In this document: piece after piece, positions 55,791 through 64,000 of the stretch
Numbering within the stretch: the stretch's first letter is position 1
How the letters are laid out: every line of letters starts with the position of its first letter
Assembly (NCBI RefSeq): GCF_026745355.1
Contig: NC_079209.1
Span: forward strand, 16,960,109-17,024,108
Length of the DNA stretch: 64,000 nt
Direction of reading: 5' to 3'
Source: Beta vulgaris subsp. vulgaris
Lineage: Eukaryota; Streptophyta; Magnoliopsida; Caryophyllales; Amaranthaceae
Notes under the pieces: generated by a model
Database searches by the model: none
What the model was told of the DNA's origin: nothing
The model's input: only the letters and a program-made list of their open reading frames with translations
Program-made: the position numbers and the translations under genes

Positions 55791-56221
55791 TGAGCACAAC
55801 AACAGGTTGCTAACTTACAGACTGGAGAAACAGACAGAATTGCGCGGCGGCGGAAGGAGCGAATTGCGCAACAACAGAGGCGGCGGCGGAATGAATGGGT
55901 TGCGCGGTGACAGCGGCGGCGGAAGTAGTGAGTTCGCGGCGCCGGCAGTTGATTGAATGGCTACCTACATTCCCAAAACTTGAGAATAGGGTTTGATTTG
56001 TAACAAAAATTAAAAAATAAAAAATAAACACAGAGTTTCAGAAATTACCGGCAAGGAGAAGCGTTTGGCGTGTCGCCGGTCGCCGGTCGCAGGTGAAGGA
56101 GGTTGAACTAAATTCACTGTGAAGAAGACGACGGGCGACGGCACTGTTGTGTTTTGTTTTGTGGGTTGATACTTGAGAATAGAGTTTGAGTGGGAGTAGT
56201 GGGTATTAAGTCGTTATATTC

Positions 56222-56540
56222 AACGACGGCCTTGGTATTACTACCGACGGCTTACAGCCGACGCAACATATTAAAATTCTGAATTATAAACTGCAAATAT
56301 CACCGACGGCTTTTGCTATTAATACCGACTGCTTGAAGCCGACGCCTAATACAACAAATTCTAAAATATAAGCTCACAACATCAACGACGGTCTGAAACG
56401 GTCGTTAGCATATAGCGTCCGTTAAAGCCGTCGCTGTACGCGTTACAAGCCGTCGGTGAGGACGACGGTTTGAAACGGACGCTAATTTTGAAAACAACGA
56501 CGGTTTTTCGAGCCGTCGCGGGGTAGCCGTCGGTGACTGG
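56222..56540. repeat. CGACGGC subterminal repeats of the CACTA element
   Basis: Around fifteen CCGACGGCTT, ACGACGGTTT or GCCGTCG motifs in both orientations end at GACTGGGCCTTTTCTTGTAGTG. These are the putative transposase-binding repeats. Confidence 0.8.
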
Positions 56541-56556
56541 GCCTTTTCTTGTAGTG

Positions 56557-57977
56557 GGTTTTGGTGATAATGTGTATCAACAAAAGATGGTGTTGGTGAG
56601 AAGTGCATCAACAAATGTTTGGTGATGAGAAGTGCATCACATTAGGAAGAGAAGTCTTTCCATGTTAATGGAGAGAAGTGCTCCATGAAGATAAAATAAA
56701 TGAAGGTCCATCATGTGGGAAGAATTACCAACAATCAAGATTGTGACATTTTCCTATAAATTTTGGAGCAAGAGGGTGTGTTGGATTATGCTCCAAAATT
56801 AGTCAAATACTTTTCCTAATAGTTAGGATTAGTTGGTAATAATTAGTTAGTGGGTTAACAAGTAGTGGTCTACATAATGGTCTAGTTAGTGGGATAGCAA
56901 GTAGACGAAGTAGTGGGCTACATAGTGACAAGTTATTAGTAGTGCTTTGTATGCCTATTTAAAGGTTATTTTGTTTATTCATTATGTGAGTATGAAAAGA
57001 TATATTAAAATGTAGTCTTTCTAGTTCTCTCCAGATTTCTCTTTTTTCTCTTCTAAAAATTCTACATGGTATCAAGAGCATCAGGTTAGATCCAAAAAAG
57101 AGTAAAGAGAAATGAAAAAAAGAGAGAGAATGAGTGTTAAGAAAAAAAAAATAGTAGGAGAAAATTTATGCGTGTTTTATGTGTTTAACCATGGCACGTA
57201 ATGGTTATTCTTAGATGTGTGGATGGGTTCCTTTTTAGCCCATGAAAATGGATTTGAATCCTATGAAAAAGAGGGAATCAAAAGCATAAAAAAATTGTTG
57301 AGGTGAAGATCGAGTAATCTTTAAGAGTGTGTGGACGTCGTAGTCAACGCAAAGACGGTTTTCGAAATTAAAGTAGTGGACGTCAATTTGCAAGGCAACG
57401 TCAAAATGAGTTTATGGAGAGAAGTGCTCCATTGAGTGAAGGATGGTGACAATGTGCATCAACAAATTATAATATGGTGTTGGTGATAATGTGTATCAAC
57501 ATGTTGGTGAGAAGTGCATCAACAAATGTTTGGTGATGAGAAGTGCATCACATTAGGAAGAGAAGTGTTTCCATGTTAATGGAGAAAAGTGCTCCATGAA
57601 GATAAAAAAAATTAAGGTCCATCATGTGGGAAGAATTACCAACAATCAAGATTGTGACATTTTCCTATAAATTTTGGAGCAAGAGGGTGTGTTGGATTAT
57701 GCTCCAAAATTAGTCAAATAGTTTTCCTAATAGTTAGGATTAGTTGGTAATAATTAGTTAGTGGGTTAACAAGTAGTGGTCTAGATAATGGTCTAGTTAG
57801 TGGGATAGCAAGTAGACGAAGTAGTGGCTACATAGTGACAAGTTATTAGTAGTGCTTTGTATGCCTATTTAAAGGTTATTTTGTTTATTCATTATGTGAG
57901 TATGAAAGTATATATTAAAATGTAGTCTTTCTAGTTCTCTCCAAATTTCTCTTTTTTCTCTTCTAAAAATGCTACCA
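56557..57977 (+). mobile_element. TRIM-like LTR element with partial upstream unit
   Basis: LTRs at 56779-57066 and 57690-57977 start TGTTGGATTATGCTCCAAAA. The first is followed by PBS TGGTATCAAGAGC (57067). A purine tract AAGAGGGTG precedes both. The 623-bp internal region is non-coding. The 220 bases before the first LTR (56557-56778) match the internal region just before the second (57475-57689). This is therefore a partial tandem, LTR-internal-LTR preceded by the tail of another internal region. No gag-pol: mobilised in trans if at all. Confidence 0.85.
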
Positions 57978-58407
57978 TAACTAACATATGGAGTAGTGGA
58001 GTACTAAATAAACAATTTCAAGATTTGTTAACAAAAGATCAAGACATTCAACCACCAACATAAAAAAGGGTCAGTTTCTTCCTCCATCAAAATTTTCTTC
58101 TCCACATTTGCATGCTTGCCACAGGATCCCTGTCAGGACACAAGGAACAAGATGTTAACTACGTCTCTTAGGCAACGACAAAGCTTATTCAAGATATCAT
58201 ATGAAACAACGTATAAGTGAAGTTGAACAAGAGCTAGTGTCACGGAGTAATTAATTAAGAACACTGAACAAATTGAACAAACTATCGATTTAAAGCCATA
58301 TGCAAAACTGATAAAACCCAATGCCTCAAAACAGTAGATATAGATAACTAGATTAAAGATTATATACATATAACTAGTCTAGTTTTCGAAACATTTCAAG
58401 AGAAAAT
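57978..58407. other. Intergenic sequence, no gene recognised
   Basis: AT-rich; nothing recognisable. Confidence 0.45.
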
Positions 58408-59877
58408 TGATAAGTGCCTATTTATACATATTTTTACCCTGTAATATAATATTTTTAGTGTCTTCCATTGAGTTATATGGGTTAAATATTATACTTTTAG
58501 GATATTTCGGTTTAGTCACTTGATAATTATTTTTAGTGTTTAAAAGATGAACTTGTGTCTATATTAATTATTTAGTGATAATCTATCTAAATAGAGTTCG
58601 GAGACTAAATTCGAGTATTACTCATACGGAATCAAAACGAGACGATTCAAGTGGCTATGGAAAGCTGAGATCGAGACCTACAATTTCTTAGAAGAAAACA
58701 AGAGCTAATTCAGCGGTTTACTTGGTCGAAATTACACTACAGGGAAGCAGCCCATATCTTTTCATTAAGAAGTTGAAATATTAATGGTTGGGCCCACATG
58801 TACCACTTATCAACACAACTTCATAAGCCCAATGCTGCAAAGAACAAAAACACACCAACAGCAAAAGAAAGCAAAAAGGGGAGGCCCAAGTATTCATAAA
58901 GAAAGAAAAGAAAACAGTAAGTAGAAAAGGGGTGATATACCCCAATTCTACGGGGGACTGAAAGGAGAGGGAGATCAGAGCCGCCACACGCAGGAGATGA
59001 AGGCGGGAGGACCAAACAATGGCGGCGAAATTTCAGTCCGAAAATTGTGCCTAATGAGTTTTCTCTACTCTCTTTTATCTTTTATTTTTTTATTTTCATT
59101 TCTAATTTAGAGTAGTTTTACACTAGTAGGACACATGGGTTTATGAGATTACGTTTTTGTTGGTGTTATAAATGATTAGTTTCTTGTGGGTATTTGTACA
59201 AGGTTTATTATCTGCCTTTTGATACATGTTTATTCATTTAGTTTGATCACCTAAATTATTTCATGTTTCCATTGCTAGATTAATTGTAGTTTTAATTAGG
59301 TTGCAACTTTTAATTATAATTGCTAGAATCTTTGTAATAATTGAATTCAATTGGTTGCAGCTTACTGGCAAGTTTGAGTTCAGTTGGTTGGTGTTTCTAA
59401 TGCTGTCAAGTTTGATAATTTGATACATGCTTTCATGGTTGGATTAATTTAGCTTGATTATGATTAAATTTTCATGCTTTCACGGGATTTAGCGAGTCAG
59501 AAAGATAAAGCTAGTAATTTACTTGCTTTCAAGGGATTATATAGTTAACCAATCTATCCTAGGCTAGTCGAAAGATTCAATGATTATACCCAATATCTAT
59601 AGAAAGTTATATGTCACCTATTAGTTTCTTAGTTATATTTTAAAACCGAATTTATTTCCTCCCATTTATATATTCATATTTTAGTTCAACAACTTTAGTA
59701 TAGAAGTCATATCAAATCCCCCCATATTTATATAATAATAGTCATTTATATAAGTAAACAATTAGTTTAAGATAATAACGCAGTCTCCGTGGGTTCGACC
59801 CTTACTTTCCCTATCTATCTGTTTGAGTTAGTGAGTGGTTTATAAATTTAATTTTGTTGCCGAAACGACACGCATCA
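58408..59877 (+). mobile_element. Gypsy-type LTR with PBS-like sequence
   Basis: Begins TGATAAGTGCCTATTTATAC and ends CGACACGCATCA, giving inverted TGAT..ATCA termini. AATTTTGGCACCAAGC follows, a PBS-like string. GTGGGTTCGACCCTTACT near the end is usual in plant Athila/Tat-like LTRs. About 180 bases of internal region remain before the LINE fragment. No coding and no second LTR. Related to 16429-17874. Confidence 0.55.
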
Positions 59878-60063
59878 AATTTTGGCACCAAGCAAATCAA
59901 GTTTAATCGCAAGAAACTTACAAGTTCATCAGAGTAAGTCGCAATCAGCTTTCAAAGTACCCAAGATCTAGTTGCATCAATACATTAAATTGTCAAGAAA
60001 AGAAAAAAGTACCAAAAGATATCCTACTAAAATCCATTCACTCTATTAGAATTTGGAAAGCAC

Positions 60064-60780
60064 ACAAACATGCTGTTTCTATAGACTCTAGTATCCCTAC
60101 CTTCATTGGGACTCTTTGGACGATCTGGACGGTGCGGAACTCCCAGATTTTTCGTCACCGGCGTCCATCTGAAAGATCCATTAGTATAGCACACCATCAA
60201 AGCATACAACAACATTTGTGTTTTGCCCAACAACAGCATGACCCGACTCGAAATCCTTTGGATCCTTCCTATCCACCTAGGTTTCATGGGGTACACCTTG
60301 GCCAACGGCATCTTAGTACCTTTTCTCTAACTATTTTTGTCGCAGGTACCAAGTTTTGTGGCAATTATAGGAGCGGCATCGCTTGGATAGGTCATATCGG
60401 GAACCAGAGAGGCACTATGCCGCAAAGTGCTACCTACAATTCGGCATCTTCCTTGCAAACGGAAGCTTTGGCTGCACTACGAGCTTTATCATGGGCGTGT
60501 GATGAAGGTTACAACCACATAAAGCTTTGCACAGCCTCCCATACATTGGTGCAAGCTCTCCAGTCAGGCGGTCCTCCATTGATTTCAATCAGCTGGACTG
60601 TAGGAAGTATTCTCAACGTAGCTAATAGCTTTGCCTCATGTCTGGTGGTTCATGTTCCAAAAGCACAAGTTGTCGAGGCTCGTGCTTTAGCGTATAGATG
60701 TAGGGATAGTACTTTTAGGTTTTAAGGGCTCGTTGTTTTTTATTTCTCTTGTAAGTTTTTCCGATGTGAAAAAAAAAAAA
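60064..60780 (+). mobile_element. 5'-truncated LINE with RNase H end
   Basis: A 717-bp fragment ends in A12 at 60769-60780. It is flanked by GGAAAGCAC at 60055-60063 and 60781-60789, a 9-bp target duplication. Only the end of zf-RVT and the RNase H domain are present, as in a 5'-truncated LINE insertion. Confidence 0.85.
60066..60725 (+). pseudogene. LINE C-terminal zf-RVT/RNase H (RVT_3) fragment
   Basis: The open frame reads TLWTIWTVRNSQIFRHRRPS (tail of zf-RVT) and a ~70-residue linker. RNase H-like sequence follows: GTKFCGNYRSGIAWIG, ASSLQTEALAALRALSWACD (E of the DEDD set), GYNHIKLCTASHTLVQALQS, LNVANSF and VPKAQVVEARALA. The second catalytic Asp (usually SDS/TDS) is replaced by ASH (CTASHTL), and the first Asp position is unclear. 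The frame is open to a TAA after FRF, but no start belongs to it, since it is a truncated insertion. Confidence 0.85.
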
Positions 60781-60789
60781 GGAAAGCAC

Positions 60790-62561
60790 GACAGAAACCT
60801 AGTAAGCACACCAAGTTTGAATACCTTGATAACGTTTTACGAGAGCTCAGGGATTTAATAAGATATATAAGTATGAACACTAATCCAATTTCAAGGTGAT
60901 AATCTATCTCAAGAAAATTAAACCACAATAAACCATAAGCATATGGTATCAAAGATGTATAAATGTCGAGTGAGTGACATGATCAACACTCAACAGGCAT
61001 ACTAAAACCAATACTGCCTCTCCTTTCAATCCCCGTTTATTTTTATCTATTACCTAGTAGCAAGACACGACATCAAGATCCTTATCTATTACCCAAGATT
61101 AATTCTTAGTAGTCGAACACATGGAGTTAGGAAACCGCATTTGTGAAAATGTTTATTTTTCCACATAGCATACATATACAAGTTGGATATTAAATCATTT
61201 TATGCTTTATACCCGTTAGCTTGTGTTTAATAGTGTCTACATGGCCGTATTTGGGTATGGGCGAGAAGGGCAGGCGCCTAGGGCCCCAAAACACATAACC
61301 CAAATGAGACTGTATTTTTTCACAGTAACTAAGTATTATACATTAAATCAATTTAATTTTTCTGAAAACTTGAATAAGTTTTGTGAAATCAGGTTGTTGT
61401 TGATTAATTTTAATGAACGACTGAGCTCGTAAATAGATTGAGCCATAGAAGTAGTCAGATTAGGCCATGAAAATATGTTTTTATTTTCATGTCATGTTGT
61501 AGACCCTTAAAGGTGGTTAATGCATATAAATTTCAATCTTTCTTTGGTTTTTTGTGTTATACTCCCACTTGTATTTTCATTTAATATAAAATTTTGATAT
61601 TTGTATATTGTAAAACTGCATAGTGAATCGGAGTAATAAAATGATAAATTTAATTTTACCCCTAATTTTTTTTTGTTTGAATAAGTTTAGATTAGTTGAT
61701 AATATTTTATTAAAAATAGTGCAAATCAAATTAATTAAAAGGAACAGACCCTTAATCCATAATTTTCTTTAATAAAATTTTGATATTATCTAATATAAAT
61801 TTCAAACATTTTGTTATCACCATATTTCGGTTCAGGTTAAATTTTTCCGCCTTTGGTCCTTCTATAATGGATGGTTGCAACTTTTTTTGAGTTTTGCAAA
61901 ATTGCAACTTTATTTGTAATTTCTTTATTAATCATTTAGATGTTCATCTTTTCGATTTCTTTTTTTGGTTTTCTGATTGACATATTAAATGATCAAATAC
62001 TTACATCCTTATTTTTATCACACTATAAAATGCAGATTAGATTATCTATATTTTTAAATAATAGTCATTTGTGCATTATAAAAAAGGTTACAAAATGTTG
62101 ATCGAGTGCCACATATTTTTTTTTTATATTAAACTAATAATTATTTGAATATATCTACTTAACCAATACCGTGTAAGTAGTATCAATAAGAAACATTATA
62201 TGGTTCTCCACATTCAAGTTGGCAGATCTTAAACTCGTCATTATCCGCTCTCTCACAACTCCTTTCTCTCAAAACTTACTCTGCTCGTTTGGAGATCTTT
62301 AAAGGAAAAACAAAAAATGAGTTTTATTTTTGAAATGAAATCTAACTAAGTAGCTTAAAAAAAAAAAGAATTGGTTATAGTTCAATTATTTTTCACCCAT
62401 ATTAATCTTATCAACAATTACTAAATTAGAACAACAAATTGACAACATTGGATAGCACTATTGCCTTTCTTGGCTATTAAAAGTATTTTATTGTGTCTTG
62501 ATGATTTGGATCAAGTTTTTTAACTTAATAAGAAAAAAATCATTACATGAAATGTCATTGG
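60790..62561. other. Intergenic sequence, no gene recognised
   Basis: AT-rich with short, unrecognised open frames. GCAGGCGCCTAGGGCCCC near 61270 is a string often seen in plant hAT-related repeats. ATGAAATGTCATT is repeated at 62547 and 62572, just at the start of the copia LTR. Confidence 0.4.
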
Positions 62562-62732
62562 TGTTGATTATATGAAATGTCATTAATATTATATGTAAAG
62601 AAGATAATATTATATGTAAAGGGTAGAATGGTACTTTACTAGTCATAGGTTTGTATTATAAACATTATATATATATTGAATGTCAGGTTAACCTACTCAA
62701 GGGTTAACACAATTATTCTCCACACTTGTACA
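62562..62732 (+). repeat. 5' LTR of the copia element
   Basis: 171 bp. Shares CAGGTTAACCTAC, GGTTAACACAATTATT and CACACTTGTACA with the reverse complement of 30476-30628, so both elements are one family. Confidence 0.88.
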
Positions 62733-62789
62733 TGGTATTAGAGCCTAGTTTTTTCTAAAAGAATTTTTTTAAAAACCACATTTTTTTTC

Positions 62790-64000
62790 CTGGCATGGAT
62801 TTCTTGTGGTCATAATGTTGGAAATGGGGGAAATAATAATAATCGTGGCTCTGGAAACCACAACAAAAACAATAACAATGCTAATCGGGGACGCTCCAAT
62901 GGTATGATTAAATATTCTAACTTGTCATCCTATAGTCTGCCTTGCCTAGATTATATTACTAATGATTTGTCGTCTGCAGGGAGTAATTCATCAAGTAGCA
63001 ATATAAACTCTACCCCTACTTCCGATACTTGTGGTTTATGTTGGTTTCCAGGTCATCAAACTGCCTATTGCCTTCAACGCTTTAATTCCAGCTTTGTTCC
63101 TTCTTCCTCTGAAAGTGTCACTCGAGCCTTAGCTGCACTGTCTGTTGGTGGTGAAGCTAATGATTCAATCTGGTACCCGGATTCGGGAGCTGCATCTCAC
63201 ATTACCCCTCAGGATAGTAAGTTTTCTACTAACACTTCTTATACTGGGTCTAGTTCTGTTGTCAATGTTGTTAAAATCGAGATTCTAGATTGAATCGAAA
63301 ACAACCTTTAGAATCGAATCGTAAAATCGAATCATAGAATCGTAAGATTCTACAAACATGTATAATCAAAATATTGCACTCAATCTTCATTAAATATGCT
63401 AAAATTATAAGTTAAAAGACCTAAAAATTGGAAAAAATAGTTGTTCACCCACTATATTGGCAATAACTAACAATATATATCTCTTATTTTCTTTGTTAGC
63501 ATGATTTAAACTTGCGAGGTTTTCGCTAGTTCAACTGAATTGTATAGAATCGTCTAGAATCGCGAATCGAATCGTCTACCATATTTTGAATCGTAAAATC
63601 GTAAGATTTTAAGATTTGAATCGCGATTTTAATAACTTTGTCTGTTGTAGTTGGTAATGGTACCTTACTCCCTATTAAAAGTACTGGTAATTTAATCCTA
63701 AAAAATACAAGTCATCCCCTCCAGTTGTCATATGTCTGTCATGTTCCTCTGTCTGTCATGTTTCTAACTTAAAACATAATTTATTGTCTGTTAACAAGTT
63801 GTGTCGTGACAATGATTGTGTTGTAAGTTTTGATAAAAAATTTGAAACTGTTAAGGACCAGCCAACGGGGGAGGTTCTGCTTCATGGAACTAGTAAGCAA
63901 GGTGTCTACTCTATCCAGCCTACAGTTGTCGCTCCTGCATCATCAGTTCCTGCTTTCCTAGCCACTAAGGAGTCAGGTGACATGTGGCATGCTCGTCTGG
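62790..64000 (+). pseudogene. Copia gag-protease-integrase fragment
   Basis: Starts out of frame with any good ATG. The amino half of gag is missing, and reading begins GHNVGNGGNNNNRGSG. A zinc knuckle follows at about 63028-63070 (CGLCWFPGHQTAYC; CX2CX4HX4C), then the protease active site SIWYPDSGAASHIT (63164-63205). After the 378-bp hAT insert come VGNGTLLPIKSTGN, HNLLSVNKLC, EVLLHGTSKQGVYS and MWHARL, the pre-integrase motif at the window edge. The missing gag part and the insertion make this copy defective. The rest lies beyond the window. Confidence 0.9.
63263..63640. mobile_element. hAT-like MITE inside the copia protease region
   Basis: Ends CAATGTTGTTAAAATCGAGA and, inward from the right, CAAAGTTATTAAAATCGCGA, both continuing TTC. 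A perfect 8-bp duplication TCTGTTGT lies at 63255-63262 and 63641-63648. The interior is made of GAATCGTAAAATCG strings. Same type of ends as 32676-33115. Confidence 0.92.

Larger units (their letters stand above)
53975..56556 (-). mobile_element. CACTA element 5' part with transposase remnant
   Basis: Minus-strand end CACTACAAGAAAAGGCCC at 56556, with CGACGGCT/AGCCGTCG subterminal repeats over 56222-56540. A non-coding leader and a CAA-rich tract (55545-55790) follow, then the start of a Tnp2-type transposase (54705-53980). The left (3') end is absent, so the element is truncated. A TRIM-like LTR element abuts the terminus at 56557. Confidence 0.75.
62562..64000 (+). mobile_element. Copia element, 5' part, runs off the window
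   Basis: 5' LTR 62562-62732 (TGTTGATTATATG ... CACTTGTACA), related to the 153-bp LTRs at 28092 and 30476. PBS TGGTATTAGAGCC at 62733. Internal sequence encodes the end of gag, protease and the pre-integrase domain. A hAT MITE interrupts the protease region. Confidence 0.9.

Overview
The window is a repeat-rich, AT-rich nuclear segment of a flowering plant, most likely a eudicot. Three things point there: an intronless berberine-bridge-enzyme-like gene, plant-type transposons (copia and gypsy LTR elements, L1-type LINEs, CACTA, hAT, MULE, Helitron, Stowaway), and a tRNA-derived SINE. I suspect Caryophyllales/Amaranthaceae from the general look of the repeats, but nothing here proves it. I see only one apparently intact host gene, at 5436-7049 on the minus strand. 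It encodes a secreted, FAD-linked BBE-like oxidoreductase that, unusually, ends in the ER-retention tetrapeptide HDEL. Two tandemly duplicated, broken copies of part of the same gene type lie at 9634-11133.

Layout. 0-1.2 kb: decayed copia RT/RNase H. 1.2-4.8 kb: candidate minus-strand Helitron. 4.9-7.4 kb: minisatellite, then the BBE gene. 7.4-11.1 kb: AGTAAC minisatellite, Stowaway MITE, BBE pseudogenes. 11.1-11.6 kb: a copia LTR with primer-binding site and a hAT end. 11.6-14.7 kb and 22.3-25.3 kb: two nearly identical direct copies of a ~3.06 kb block. Between them: a 4.8 kb CACTA element, a broken copia pol, and an unidentified stem-loop repeat region.

22.3-31.8 kb: the most interesting structure. 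It has CACTA-like ends (3-bp duplication ATA, subterminal TGCAACA repeats at both ends) and reads as a ~9.4 kb Pack-CACTA. It carries a promoter/5'UTR-like stretch, a MAPKK exon and a NET1-like coiled-coil exon, all on the plus strand. It was later hit by a 2.55 kb solo LTR and by a copia element that itself contains a 558 bp hAT MITE.

31.8-43.3 kb: SINE, hAT MITE, a MULE with a transposase remnant, Helitron ends, a hAT with a nested Stowaway, and a ~100 bp periodic repeat. 43.3-48.05 kb: a full-length but dead LINE with a perfect 15-bp target duplication. 48-56.6 kb: an unrecognised decayed coding region, a long inverted-repeat element, a CACTA with palindromic subterminal repeats, and a CACTA with a Tnp2 transposase remnant. 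56.6-64 kb: a TRIM-like LTR pair, an LTR with PBS-like sequence, a 5'-truncated LINE RNase H fragment, and a copia entering from 62.56 kb that contains another hAT MITE.

Most element calls rest on termini, target-site duplications and translated motifs read by eye. No alignment or database search was run. Percent identities are not given where I did not count them.
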